NCBI GenBank assembly: GCA_003553485.1
Contig: PWEJ01000101.1
Location: 1 to 59,296 of the forward strand
Source of the DNA: Halanaerobiaceae bacterium
Lineage (GTDB): Bacteria > Bacillota > Halanaerobiia > Halanaerobiales > Halarsenatibacteraceae
DNA: 59,296 nt
Direction of reading: 5' to 3'
The first letter of the stretch is position 1. Each line of letters opens with the position of its first letter. The position numbers and the translations under genes are program-made. Shown piece by piece: positions 34,747 to 44,394 of the stretch. Below the pieces are notes generated by a model. It did not search any database. It was not told the DNA's origin and worked only from the letters and a program-made list of their open reading frames with translations.

Positions 34747-35211
34747 ATGTTTGATATTAATAGTGCATCCAGAGAAGAACTGGCTCAAATTACTGGTATT
34801 GGAGAAGATATCGCTGATAAAATTGTGGAATATCGCCGGGAAAAAAATGGTTTCCAAAAATTAAAGGAGTTAAAATGTGTGGCCGGGATTGGAGAAAAAA
34901 AGTTTTCCCGCATCAGCTCTGAACTCACTGTTACTGTAGACCAGGAAAATCAGGAAAAAAACCGGGTATTGATAGAATTTGACCCCGCTGATGTAGGTGG
35001 AGTCGAACCAGAGGAAGTCCACTTAGTTGGCACTATGAATAACTGGAATCCCAGGGATAAAACCTATCCCTTGCAAAAAAATGAGGAGGGCATCTGGTGT
35101 AATATATTTCATTTTCCTCCAGGCACAGAATATAAAATAATGTGGGACTCAGCAAGCTGGGAAGAAGACAAATACATGGGTTTTTATGGAGAAAACTTCA
35201 TGGTAGAGTAA
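34747..35211 (+). CDS. Helix-hairpin-helix domain fused to a CBM48/glycogen-binding-like domain
   Basis: This 154-residue protein has two clearly different halves. Residues 1-60 are a ComEA-like double HhH (FDINSASREELAQITGIGED and FQKLKELKCVAGIGEKK), normally a DNA-binding unit. Residues 75-152 read like an isoamylase N-terminal/AMPK glycogen-binding fold (EEVHLVGTMNNWNPRDKTYP, then EYKIMWDSASWEED). No signal peptide is seen, so it is likely cytoplasmic. I know of no named family with this fusion. The ATG follows gaggaggta. It lies within 10 kb of glgX. Confidence 0.72.
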   Translation: MFDINSASREELAQITGIGEDIADKIVEYRREKNGFQKLKELKCVAGIGEKKFSRISSELTVTVDQENQEKNRVLIEFDPADVGGVEPEEVHLVGTMNNWNPRDKTYPLQKNEEGIWCNIFHFPPGTEYKIMWDSASWEEDKYMGFYGENFMVE

Positions 35212-35294
35212 ACTTTTCTTTTACATTGGAACTTACCAAAAAGAATTATTAAAATTGACTATTTTTTAATTAAACAAGATCTAAGAAAAGGGAT

Positions 35295-37067
35295 GTGGTT
35301 AATATTTTTCTAAAGGCAGATAAAATGGTGGGGTTTTTATTGATAATGCTTTTGTTAGGGGGGATTTTTTTAGGAGGATGGATTTCAGGGGTTGAAGTGG
35401 TTATAGCTGAAAATGTTGGAGTAGAAAAAGATAGCAACTTAAACTACGGTAATCTCAATGATGAATTGCTGCGCTCCCATGAAGAGATGATCCTCATTGA
35501 AAGAGGAGAGAAAGCTGGCCATTATGTAGTGGAGGATTTTTATCTTAGCAAATATCCTGTAACAGTGGGAGAATTTATTGAACTAATGGGTTTTAATCCC
35601 TCCTTTTTGCCAGGGGAAGTAGATGATTTTAGAGAAAAATTTGCTGAATATGCCCACCATCCCATTGAACATGTTACCTGGTATGATGCTGTGAAATTTG
35701 CCAACAAATTGAGTGAACAGCAGGGTTTAGAGCCCTATTACAACATAACGGAGATTGAAAGAATCGGTGAGCCTGAGAATGAAGCTGAAAAGGAGCAGAC
35801 AATAATAGCAGCTGAAGTGAGCAAAAATGAGGCAGCAGCGGGCTATCGCCTGCCGACTCTAACAGAGCATATTTATGCCGCAGCAGGAGGGAGGAAGGGC
35901 CAGGCCACGCTTTTCCCTGGCAGTAATGACCCTGATGAAGTGGCCTGGCAGATGACCTCCGTCACTGAAGATTTAACTCAGCCAGTGGGGACAAAAGCAG
36001 CTAATGAGTTAGGTTTATATGATATGGGAGGTAATGTTTTTAACTGGACTGATACAGCCGATGGGCCCCGCAAAATGGCTCGCGGTGGCGGATACATATT
36101 TTTTGCTGATTTGATAGAAGTAGATAACCCCGGTATCAGCCACCGCCCAGAAACTTTAAATTCTAGAATCGGTTTTAGGCTGGCTAAAAATAATCCTGAA
36201 GCTAAAGAAAATGAAATTGAGCAGAATAATCCCAGTGATGAAGAGGAATATCCGCTAGAAAAAGTTGATCTTCTCCGCTCCCATGAAGAGATGGTCCTGG
36301 TCGAAGCAGGGAGTAAGGCCGATATCAGCATAGAGGAGGATTTTTATCTTAGCAAATATCCTGTGACAGTAGGAGAATTTATTGAACTAATGGGTTTTAA
36401 TCCCTCCTTTTTGCCAGGAGCAGTGGATGATTTTAGAGAAAACTTTGCTGAATATGTCTATCATCCCATTGACCATGTCACCTGGTATGATGCCGTGAAA
36501 TTTGCCAATGAATTAAGCAGAGAGCAGGGTTTCACCCCCTATTATAATATCGAAGTCAAAGAGCGGGCAGCGGAGCCCATTGATTTTGGGGGTACAGAGG
36601 ATAATATAGTAGCTGCTGAGGTCACAGTCAACCCGGCAGGTGATGGCTTTAGATTACCCACGGTAGAGGAGCATATGTATGCGGCCGCTGGAGGTGAAGA
36701 GGGTAAGCCCACCATCTATGCCGGCAGTAATGACCCAGAAAAAGTTGCTCACTTCGACCTTATGCCCTGGTTCCAGGGAGAAGAGGGGTCAATAACTTTT
36801 CCAGTGGGAGAAAAAGAAGCCAATGAACTAGGGCTTTATGATATGTCAGGCAATGTTCATGAATGGACAGAGGGAGATTATGGCTATTATCGTACCAGCC
36901 CCGAAAAAAGCCAATATCCCTTTTATACTGCAGATGATAATTTGAGAAGTTATATGCGCGGCGGCAGTTTTATGGTCTCGGTAGATTTCTGTGAAGTTGA
37001 TAATATAGGTGTAGAAAGGAGAAAGTTCACCTATCGTCATTATCTGGGTTTCCGGCTGGCTCGTTAA
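35295..37067 (+). CDS. Secreted tandem FGE/SUMF1-like (sulfatase-modifying-factor) protein
   Basis: This 590-residue protein has an N-terminal signal or anchor (MVGFLLIMLLLGGIFLGG) followed by two FGE-sulfatase domains (about 60-300 and 325-590). They share long near-identical stretches such as FYLSKYPVTVGEFIELMGFN. True formylglycine-generating enzymes use two cysteines. Copy 1 has neither (GGGYIFFADLI), and copy 2 keeps only the second position as Cys566 (GGSFMVSVDFC). Oxidative catalysis is therefore unlikely; a structural or carbohydrate-binding role is more probable. The start is GTG 35295, or ATG 35325, which begins right at the signal peptide. Confidence 0.85.
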   Translation: MVNIFLKADKMVGFLLIMLLLGGIFLGGWISGVEVVIAENVGVEKDSNLNYGNLNDELLRSHEEMILIERGEKAGHYVVEDFYLSKYPVTVGEFIELMGFNPSFLPGEVDDFREKFAEYAHHPIEHVTWYDAVKFANKLSEQQGLEPYYNITEIERIGEPENEAEKEQTIIAAEVSKNEAAAGYRLPTLTEHIYAAAGGRKGQATLFPGSNDPDEVAWQMTSVTEDLTQPVGTKAANELGLYDMGGNVFNWTDTADGPRKMARGGGYIFFADLIEVDNPGISHRPETLNSRIGFRLAKNNPEAKENEIEQNNPSDEEEYPLEKVDLLRSHEEMVLVEAGSKADISIEEDFYLSKYPVTVGEFIELMGFNPSFLPGAVDDFRENFAEYVYHPIDHVTWYDAVKFANELSREQGFTPYYNIEVKERAAEPIDFGGTEDNIVAAEVTVNPAGDGFRLPTVEEHMYAAAGGEEGKPTIYAGSNDPEKVAHFDLMPWFQGEEGSITFPVGEKEANELGLYDMSGNVHEWTEGDYGYYRTSPEKSQYPFYTADDNLRSYMRGGSFMVSVDFCEVDNIGVERRKFTYRHYLGFRLAR

Positions 37068-37095
37068 TTTAAAACTCTAAAATAGCTGATTTTAA

Positions 37096-37124
37096 TTGAC
37101 TAATTCAGTAATATTTTATATAAT
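37096..37124 (+). promoter_or_regulatory. Consensus sigma-A-like promoter of the FIST hybrid kinase
   Basis: TTGACT (37096-37101), 17 bases, TATAAT (37119-37124): almost perfect. The start codon is about 60 bases downstream. Confidence 0.8.
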
Positions 37125-37182
37125 TTTAATAACTTAGTTTATTAGTTTTCATTATTAGTAATTATGATTAAGAGGTGAAATT

Positions 37183-40100
37183 TTGCAGACTTTCAATACC
37201 TATTATCAAAGTCAGGAAGAACTAGCAGGGTTTATAAATGATAAACAGATTGCTGGCGATAATATTTTAGTCCAGGTTTTTGCTGGAGTCTGTCAGCGGG
37301 ATTATTTGCAGAGAGTGATAGATGAAATTAAGGCTTTATTACCTCAGGCAGAAATCTTAGGCACAACTACAGCAGGTGAGATATTACAGGGAGAGATTAG
37401 CGAGAATAAGATAGCTATTTCTTTTTCTATTTTTTCTGAAAGCAAAATTACTGGAACTGCAGTACCCTATCAGGGCGAAGATAGTTATACCATTGGTAAG
37501 AAAATAGGGGAAGAGATAATAACAGATGATACCAAGGCGGTAATTTTATTTACCGACTGGGCTAATATTCAGGATGATATTATGACCGGAATTAAAACCA
37601 TGGCTGATCAAGAAGTTATAATAGCCGGTGGTAAAGCCGGTGATAATTTTGATTTTACCTTTGAAAATAGCTTTATATTTTATAATGATAAACTTATGAA
37701 CCAGGGGGCAGTAGCAGTAGGATTGGCTGGAAAGTCTCTTCGAGCTTACTCAGATTATAATCTGGGCTGGCAGAAAATTGGCAAAAAACTGGAGATAACT
37801 TCAAGTGAAGAAAATAGAGTCTATGAAATTTCTGGTGATTCAGCCTATGATATCTATGCTCGCTATCTAGGAGAGGATATTGCCCGGGGGTTACCACAGA
37901 CGGCAGGACCGGAGTTTCCCCTTTTACTGGCAGAAAAAGAGGTGATGGTGGCCCGGGGGGCAGTGGTGCGGCATGATGATGGTTCTTTGAGTTTTGGAGG
38001 CAAAGTACCTGAAGGAGCTGAAGCATATTTAAGTTATGGTCATATTGATAACATAGTAAAAAAGAATATTGAACTATTGAACCGCCTGGCTGATCAATTC
38101 AAACCAGAAGGTCTTTTTCTTTACTCCTGTTCAATTAGGAAGACTGCTTTACAGGAGAACTTATCTAAAGAATTGGGGCTTTTTAAAGATTTAGCTCCTT
38201 CTGCTGGATATTTTACCTATGGTGAGTATTATACTCAGGGTGATAGAGGTTTTTTGTTGAATATAACCCTGACTGTTCTGGCTTTAACGGAGGGAGAGGA
38301 AGGATTTTCTCAGGATTTCAAAAATGAAAAACAGGACAGTTTAAAGGACCGTCAGGCTAATACTATCATGGCTTTAACCAAGATGGCCAATACAGTGACT
38401 GAAGAGCTTTCTCAGGCCAAGGAAAAAGCAGAAAAAGCCGATAAGGCTAAAACTAATTTTTTAGCCAATATGAGTCATGAAATTCGTACCCCGATGAATT
38501 CTATTGTTGGTTTAAGTGACCTCTGCTTAGAGACTGATTTAAATGAAAAGCAGCAGGGTTATCTGGAGAAAATCAAGGCTTCCAGTCAATACTTACTTAC
38601 AATTATCAATGATATTTTAGATATTTCTAAAATAGAGAAAGGCAAATTAAAATTAGAAGAAGAGCCCTTTGATTTAGATGAAGTTTTAAATCAAGTCTGG
38701 TTAATAGTAGCTGAAGAGGCTCGCCAGAAAGAATTAGAGGTTCTCTTTTCCCGGGCTCCAGAGATACCTTATAAGCTAATTGGTGATGCCACCCGTTTGA
38801 ATCAGGTACTGACCAATTTGACAAAAAATGCAATTAAGTTTACCTCCTCAGGTGAAGTTATCATACATGTTGAAGAGGTAGCTCGAGATGCAGAGAAGGT
38901 CAGATATCAATTTGCAGTGGAAGACACTGGTATAGGCATATCTGTAAACCAGCAGCAAAATCTCTTTCGGCGTTTCACTCAGGCTGACTCCTCCACCACT
39001 CGTCAATACGGTGGTACAGGATTGGGGCTGGCGATATCTAAAGAACTTGTGGAAATGATGCAGGGAGATATCTGGGTAGAAAGCGAAGTAGGGGAAGGTA
39101 GCACTTTTTACTTTACCGCTGAATTTGGTCTGGCCGAAGAAACTGCTAAAACCTATCAGGCAGTTAGCGACCTGGCAGGTTTACCGGTATTGGTTGCCGA
39201 TGATAACCCAACGGCCCGGCAGATTCTTCGGCAATATTTAGAATACTTTTCTTTTATACCGACTTTAGTTGAAAATGGAGAAGAAGCTTTAGAGGAGCTT
39301 GAAGCGGAGCTTGAAGCTGACGAGTCTAAATATAAACTGGTGATGCTGGATTGGAATATGCCTGGTCTCAATGGTTTAGAAGTAGCTGAAAAGATTAAGG
39401 CTAACCCTCGTTTCTCTCAAGATTTAAAATTCGTATTAATATCAGCCTATTCCCGAGAAGAGATTATGGATAAACCAGGTTTTCAGAATATCTCTGCTTT
39501 TCTTACCAAGCCGACCAATCCCTCTAATTTATTAGACTCCATAATGAATGCAATGGATGAAAGTCCCAGCACTTTATTGAAAAAATCCCAGCAGGAGCAG
39601 CAAGAGCAGGACCCTCTGTCCCTGGCAGGTACCAAAATTTTATTGGTGGAGGATAACCGTATCAATCGGGAATTAGCCCGAGAAATTCTTGCAACAAACG
39701 GTTTGTCGGTAGATACTGCAGCCAATGGCCAAAAAGCCTTAGATAGATTAAAACAAAGAGAATATGATTGTGTTTTAATGGACGTCCAGATGCCTGAAAT
39801 AGATGGTTATACAGCCACTAAAAAAATTAGAGCAGAATTGGGGCTCAATGATTTGCCAGTTTTGGCTTTAACAGCTAATGTGTTAGAAGAAGACCGGGAA
39901 AAAGCAGCTGAAGTCGGCATGGATGGCCACATTGCTAAACCCATCGATGTAGAAGAAATGTTAAAGACAATAAAAAGGGTAGTTACTTCCAATACCAGTT
40001 TTAAGTCTCAGGCAATAGATGAATCTTCCTGTGATCAAGGGTCCTCTTCCTCACTGCAGCCCCAAGCTCTACAGTCCCAAAAGGTAGCAAAGCAGGTGGA

Positions 40101-40719
40101 GGATAGTCTAGCTCAAATATCTTCTCTTGAAGCAAAAAAAGGACTCAAGAGACTAGAGGGCGACTGGAGTCTTTATCTGAAACTACTGGAAAGTTTTGCA
40201 GATAAGCAAAGCTCAAATAAAGAAAAACTATTAAGAGCTATGGTAGAGAAAGATAAGGCTGAGTTAAGAGAATTGACCCATGAATTAAAGGGCACTGCAG
40301 CTAATTTAGGTGCTCAAGAATTATCGAAACTGGCAGGTAGAATAGAAAATAATTTAGAATCCAGTTCATCAATGCCTGTGTCTTTAGTTAAAGACCTTTA
40401 TAAAGAGTTGACAGTCTTAGTTGCCGAGATTGAAGACTTAGAAGTAGAAGCGGTTAAACCTCAAAGAGAAGAAACAAGCCTCACTGACTTAACCCAAAAA
40501 GAAGCCCAAGAGTTGTTAGCAGAATTAAGGAAATTGGAAAAAATGGTGAAAAATTTTGATTCTGAAGCAGTGGATCTGGCTCGGGAGATTGCTGAAAAAA
40601 CCTGGCCAAAAGAGTTAGAATCTCAGATAAATGCTATAGTAAGTAAATTGGCTAACTTTTCTTTTGCTGAAGCTCAGCAATTACTAAGAGAGCTCAAGGA
40701 AGTTTTGGAGGTAGACTAA
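37183..40719 (+). CDS. FIST-domain hybrid histidine kinase with two receivers and HPt
   Basis: This 1178-residue soluble phosphorelay sensor has these parts: FIST N and C sensory domains (about 25-380), HisKA with His432 ([13 protein letters not shown]), HATPase (to about 655), receiver 1 (Asp723), receiver 2 (Asp867, [10 protein letters not shown]) and a C-terminal HPt with His1033 ([12 protein letters not shown]). FIST domains are thought to bind small ligands such as amino acids. The start is TTG 37183, with a good aagaggtgaa RBS. The next gene begins one base after the stop, so the phosphoryl group may be passed to that REC-HD-GYP protein. No membrane segment is seen. Confidence 0.93.
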   Translation: MQTFNTYYQSQEELAGFINDKQIAGDNILVQVFAGVCQRDYLQRVIDEIKALLPQAEILGTTTAGEILQGEISENKIAISFSIFSESKITGTAVPYQGEDSYTIGKKIGEEIITDDTKAVILFTDWANIQDDIMTGIKTMADQEVIIAGGKAGDNFDFTFENSFIFYNDKLMNQGAVAVGLAGKSLRAYSDYNLGWQKIGKKLEITSSEENRVYEISGDSAYDIYARYLGEDIARGLPQTAGPEFPLLLAEKEVMVARGAVVRHDDGSLSFGGKVPEGAEAYLSYGHIDNIVKKNIELLNRLADQFKPEGLFLYSCSIRKTALQENLSKELGLFKDLAPSAGYFTYGEYYTQGDRGFLLNITLTVLALTEGEEGFSQDFKNEKQDSLKDRQANTIMALTKMANTVTEELSQAKEKAEKADKAKTNFLANMSHEIRTPMNSIVGLSDLCLETDLNEKQQGYLEKIKASSQYLLTIINDILDISKIEKGKLKLEEEPFDLDEVLNQVWLIVAEEARQKELEVLFSRAPEIPYKLIGDATRLNQVLTNLTKNAIKFTSSGEVIIHVEEVARDAEKVRYQFAVEDTGIGISVNQQQNLFRRFTQADSSTTRQYGGTGLGLAISKELVEMMQGDIWVESEVGEGSTFYFTAEFGLAEETAKTYQAVSDLAGLPVLVADDNPTARQILRQYLEYFSFIPTLVENGEEALEELEAELEADESKYKLVMLDWNMPGLNGLEVAEKIKANPRFSQDLKFVLISAYSREEIMDKPGFQNISAFLTKPTNPSNLLDSIMNAMDESPSTLLKKSQQEQQEQDPLSLAGTKILLVEDNRINRELAREILATNGLSVDTAANGQKALDRLKQREYDCVLMDVQMPEIDGYTATKKIRAELGLNDLPVLALTANVLEEDREKAAEVGMDGHIAKPIDVEEMLKTIKRVVTSNTSFKSQAIDESSCDQGSSSSLQPQALQSQKVAKQVEDSLAQISSLEAKKGLKRLEGDWSLYLKLLESFADKQSSNKEKLLRAMVEKDKAELRELTHELKGTAANLGAQELSKLAGRIENNLESSSSMPVSLVKDLYKELTVLVAEIEDLEVEAVKPQREETSLTDLTQKEAQELLAELRKLEKMVKNFDSEAVDLAREIAEKTWPKELESQINAIVSKLANFSFAEAQQLLRELKEVLEVD

Positions 40720-40720
40720 T

Positions 40721-41869
40721 ATGAACTTTTTTAAAAATGTCAGAGAATTTGCTGATGATGAGCAGAAAAACATTCTGGCCGTCGATGATTCCCCTGAAAA
40801 TATTGAAATAATAAAACAAAGCTTAACTCCAGAATATCAGGTCAAGGCTGCAGTGAGAGGAGAGTTAGCCCTAGAAATAGCCCGTCAGCAGAGGGTGGAT
40901 TTAATTCTCCTGGATATCCGAATGCCAGGCATGGATGGTTATGAAGTCTGTCAGCGCTTGAAAGAAGACCCAGATACTGCTCAAATTCCAATCATTTTTT
41001 TGACAGGCCAGGATACCATGAGTGATGAAGCTTTAGGACTGCAGATGGGGGCAGTGGACTTTATAATTAAGCCCATAAATCCACCAATCCTTAAAGCCCG
41101 CCTGCAAACTCATCTAGCTTTGAACTCAGCCCGTAAAAAGTTGAAAAAACACAATAATTATTTAGAAGAGTTAGTAGAAGAGAAAGTTGCCGAAATTGCT
41201 GATTCTCGCATGGCTTTAATATATGCCTTAGCCCGGTTGGCTGAATCAAGGGACGAGGAAACCGGGGAACACCTGATAAGAACTCAAAAATATTGCTGGT
41301 TACTGGTCAATAAGCTAAAAGAAAAGGGCGGTTATTGCCAGGAAATTAATGATAGCTACTGCAAAAATATCAGCATAGCCACTCCCCTCCATGATATTGG
41401 CAAAGTGGGAATACCTGATTCTATTTTATTAAAACCGGGAAAACTCTCTGCGGAAGAATTTGAACGAGTTAAAAATCATACCCTGATTGGTTATGATATT
41501 ATAGAAGAGATTCAACAGATGTATGCTGACAATACTTTACTACAGGTAGGGGCAAATATTGTTCTCTACCATCATGAAAAATGGAATGGTAGCGGCTATC
41601 CTGAAGGTCTTAGTGGGCAGGATATTCCTTTAGAGGCTAGAATAATGGCCATAGCTGATGTCTATGATGCTTTAAGAAGTGAGCGGCCTTACAAAGATGC
41701 TTTTTCTCCTGCAAAAAGCTCAAAAATTATCCAGGAGGATAGAGGCAGCCATTTTGATCCCCTTTTAGTGGATTGTTTTCTGGAATTAGAAAGTGAATTT
41801 GCCAAGATAAGCAGTGAAAAGGAAACCATGGTGAATTTTTCCCAGGAGATAACATTGATTGGTTCTTAA
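40721..41869 (+). CDS. REC-HD-GYP response regulator (RpfG-like)
   Basis: This 382-residue protein has a receiver (about 18-140, Asp65 in LLDIRMPGMDG, Lys in IIKPINPP), a coiled linker and an HD-GYP domain (about 165-355). The HD-GYP motifs are HDIGKVGIP (His224), NHTLIGY, HHEKWNG and GYP (292). It should hydrolyse c-di-GMP when phosphorylated. It is encoded one base after the FIST hybrid kinase, which is the obvious phosphodonor. The ATG follows gttttggaggtag. Confidence 0.93.
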   Translation: MNFFKNVREFADDEQKNILAVDDSPENIEIIKQSLTPEYQVKAAVRGELALEIARQQRVDLILLDIRMPGMDGYEVCQRLKEDPDTAQIPIIFLTGQDTMSDEALGLQMGAVDFIIKPINPPILKARLQTHLALNSARKKLKKHNNYLEELVEEKVAEIADSRMALIYALARLAESRDEETGEHLIRTQKYCWLLVNKLKEKGGYCQEINDSYCKNISIATPLHDIGKVGIPDSILLKPGKLSAEEFERVKNHTLIGYDIIEEIQQMYADNTLLQVGANIVLYHHEKWNGSGYPEGLSGQDIPLEARIMAIADVYDALRSERPYKDAFSPAKSSKIIQEDRGSHFDPLLVDCFLELESEFAKISSEKETMVNFSQEITLIGS

Positions 41870-41962
41870 TTATATTTTTTGTAACTATAATTTTTTAGAT
41901 TAAGATTGTTATTTAACTTGATTATGGGCCATAAATTTGATAAAGTAAAAATAGCTTTTGGA

Positions 41963-41980
41963 ATGTTATATTATTAACAT
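41963..41980. repeat. Inverted repeat upstream of the Rnf-like operon
   Basis: atgtta and taacat flank tattat, a symmetric 6-6-6 site about 40 bases before the first gene. It could be an operator or overlap a -10 region. Confidence 0.35.
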
Positions 41981-42017
41981 ATAAATCAAGCCAAAATTAT
42001 AAAGGGGGATTATTTAG

Positions 42018-42890
42018 ATGTCAACCAAAGCAAGGCTATTTTTGGGAATTTTTGTGATATTTTTCTTAATTATGTCCCTTAGTTCGTTTGGTCCTGCTCG
42101 GGCCCAGGAAATATTAGAAGAGCCTGAATTAAATGATGAAGATTGGCTGGCAGAGTCAGTAGGTGGTATAGAAGCCGACCAGGAAAAACTAACCAACAAC
42201 ATTCAGGACATTGCCATGCCTCTTTACTTTTTAGAAAATTATTTAGCAGAAGTTCTCCCTGCCATTGCCGAGCCGGGAGATTATAAAATCAACAGTCTCC
42301 CTACCCGGGAAGGACTTTTTGAGATTGAAGATATAGAACAGGTGAGCAAACAGTTTGAAGAACAGCCGGAAGACTGGGAGGAGGGGGATGACTGGCAGTG
42401 GAATTTTCAGGACGATGAACGTTATGTAGAGATAAACTTAACCTCTCGCCAGATTGATTTTGTTGAGGAGCCAGGCAAGCCTTTATTAAGCCGTCTGATA
42501 CTTGATCTTGAATATTATACTCCTGATTATGAAGTTACAGGAATTATTCATTTATATGATGATTTCGATGATCTGGATTTTTCTATTACATTAGAGCATT
42601 ATGATGCCGCCTATGATAAAGTAGAGGCTGAAATAAGCATGGACTTACTTGATAGAGTGGAAAATAGATTTAGTTTTTCTGGTGATATGTACTTGCCAGG
42701 GCTTAATGTTAGCGGTCAGCATCAATTCATATTTACTGACCGTCCCCTGGAACTACCTCGCACCAAACCTTTGTATTTAGATGAGTTTATCTTCAATGGT
42801 TATATAGGTTCAGAAAGTTTTGCTATAGAAGGGGATCTATGGATCTGCAGAAGTTCAATCGTGATGGATGGTTATACAGTAATCTATTAA
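42018..42890 (+). CDS. Secreted acidic protein preceding the Rnf-like genes, unknown
   Basis: This 290-residue protein has a signal peptide (LFLGIFVIFFLIMSLSSF, cleavage near ARA-QEI). The mature part is acidic and looks beta-rich (LILDLEYYTPDYEVTGIIHL, SFSGDMYLPGLNVSGQH). It has no cysteine motif for a cofactor, only a single Cys near the end (LWICRSS). I recognise no family. The ATG follows aaaggggga. It ends 25 bases before rnfD, so co-expression is likely. It may be an extra extracytoplasmic subunit or assembly factor; this is inference. Confidence 0.65.
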   Translation: MSTKARLFLGIFVIFFLIMSLSSFGPARAQEILEEPELNDEDWLAESVGGIEADQEKLTNNIQDIAMPLYFLENYLAEVLPAIAEPGDYKINSLPTREGLFEIEDIEQVSKQFEEQPEDWEEGDDWQWNFQDDERYVEINLTSRQIDFVEEPGKPLLSRLILDLEYYTPDYEVTGIIHLYDDFDDLDFSITLEHYDAAYDKVEAEISMDLLDRVENRFSFSGDMYLPGLNVSGQHQFIFTDRPLELPRTKPLYLDEFIFNGYIGSESFAIEGDLWICRSSIVMDGYTVIY

Positions 42891-42915
42891 TTAATATTTT
42901 GAAAGGAGGAGTAAA

Positions 42916-43827
42916 ATGTCGGAAAATCCTGACATAGTTGTGACTGAAGCGCCCCACTTAATGTCTGATGGAGATTCCACTCTTTTAGTAATGTCAGATG
43001 TTTTGTTGGCGCTTTTACCTGCGACTCTAGCAGGTATATATCTTTTTGGCATTAATACACTTTATGTTATTATGGCGGCTGTTTTTACAGCCATGGCTGT
43101 AGAGGCAGTCTTTTTGCGACGTATTGGAAGCTTTCAGGAAGTGTTGGGCGATGGCAGTGCAGCAGTAACAGGTTTGCTGCTGGCCCTAACCCTGCCACCT
43201 GATATCTCACCAGGATTGGCTGCTGCCGGAGCAGCAATGGGAATTATCATTGGTAAACTTTTATTAGGAGGGTTAGGCCATAATATTTTTAATCCCGCCC
43301 TTGTTGGCCGGGCAATATTACTGGCAATCTGGCCGGCAGCAATGACGACTTACTCCAGCCCTTTAGATGGCAATACTACTGCTACAGTTTTAGGTGGGGC
43401 TGAGTATAGTTATGCAGAGATGTTCCTCGGCAATATTCCAGGTAGCATAGGAGAGACTTCTGCTCTGTTACTGCTTTTGGGAGCAATTTATCTCTTCTTT
43501 AGGGGTAGAATAGGCTGGCGCATTCCTTTAGGTTATTTAGGCACTGTTGCCCTTTTATCACCATTATTTGGGGCCAATGTTCTGGTACAATTACTTGGTG
43601 GAGGTTTGATGCTCGGCGCCTTTTATATGGCTACTGATATGGTGACCTCTCCCATGGATGATCGGGCAAAATTGATCTTTGGAGTTGGCTGTGGACTCTT
43701 TACGATTGTTATTCGGGAGTTAGCAACTCTACCTGAAGGCGTAACTTATGCTATCTTACTCATGAATGCTCTGGTACCTTTAATGGATAGATATATCAAA
43801 CGCAGAGCCTTTGGAGAGGTGAATTAA
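42916..43827 (+). CDS. rnfD: Rnf complex subunit D (NqrB-like membrane flavoprotein)
   Basis: This 303-residue membrane protein has about nine helices. Conserved RnfD signatures include GKLLLGGLGHNIFNPALVGR, FLGNIPGSIGETSALLLLLG and GAFYMATDMVTSPMD. The usual FMN-acceptor motif S-G-A-T appears as T-T-A-T with Thr157, so covalent FMN attachment is plausible but the glycine is changed. It is the first Rnf gene here, whereas rnfC usually comes first. The ATG follows aaaggaggag; the next gene begins one base after the stop. Confidence 0.93.
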   Translation: MSENPDIVVTEAPHLMSDGDSTLLVMSDVLLALLPATLAGIYLFGINTLYVIMAAVFTAMAVEAVFLRRIGSFQEVLGDGSAAVTGLLLALTLPPDISPGLAAAGAAMGIIIGKLLLGGLGHNIFNPALVGRAILLAIWPAAMTTYSSPLDGNTTATVLGGAEYSYAEMFLGNIPGSIGETSALLLLLGAIYLFFRGRIGWRIPLGYLGTVALLSPLFGANVLVQLLGGGLMLGAFYMATDMVTSPMDDRAKLIFGVGCGLFTIVIRELATLPEGVTYAILLMNALVPLMDRYIKRRAFGEVN

Positions 43828-43828
43828 A

Positions 43829-44374
43829 ATGGCTGGAGATAAAAAATATTCTACTAGCATATTTATTGTGGCTATAACCCTGGTGGTTGCAGTTTTGGTC
43901 TTATCTTACGGTTATAGTATTGTGCAGGAATTAGCTGTTGCCGAAGATGTAGATGAAGAAGTCAGGGAGCATTTGGTGGCTATCTATGGAGAGGATGCTT
44001 CCTTTTCTGAGTTTGAATATGAAGGTGAGGTTTTTTATGCAGCTAGAGAAGCAGGAGATACCATCGGGGTAGCTCACACCGGTAGTGGCTCCGGTTATGG
44101 TGGAGATATTTATGTGCTTACGGGTATTGATCGTACAGGAGAAATAGTGGGTATTGCTGTTAAAGACCATCAGGAAACACCTGATTTAGGAGATAGAGTT
44201 GAGGATGATGATTTTCGAGAAAGATTTGTTGGTTTAGCTTTAAATGACCCAATAGAAATTGGCGATGATGTTTCTGGCTTAACAGGAGCAACTGTTTCAG
44301 CAGAAGGTGTAGCAGAAGCTGTTAGGTCTTCAGTTCAAAAAGCCTTTGACGCCATGCAGTCAGGTGAATATTAG
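43829..44374 (+). CDS. rnfG: Rnf complex subunit G (NqrC-like FMN protein)
   Basis: This 181-residue protein has one N-terminal helix (about 10-30) and an extracytoplasmic FMN-binding domain. The covalent FMN site is intact, TGATVSAEGV with Thr155, as is the HQETPDLGDRV segment. It carries electrons on the outer face of the membrane in known Rnf complexes. The mature part is acidic. The gene is tightly spaced after rnfD and 20 bases before rnfE. Confidence 0.93.
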   Translation: MAGDKKYSTSIFIVAITLVVAVLVLSYGYSIVQELAVAEDVDEEVREHLVAIYGEDASFSEFEYEGEVFYAAREAGDTIGVAHTGSGSGYGGDIYVLTGIDRTGEIVGIAVKDHQETPDLGDRVEDDDFRERFVGLALNDPIEIGDDVSGLTGATVSAEGVAEAVRSSVQKAFDAMQSGEY

Positions 44375-44394
44375 AAAGGGGGAGCTCAGCTAAT

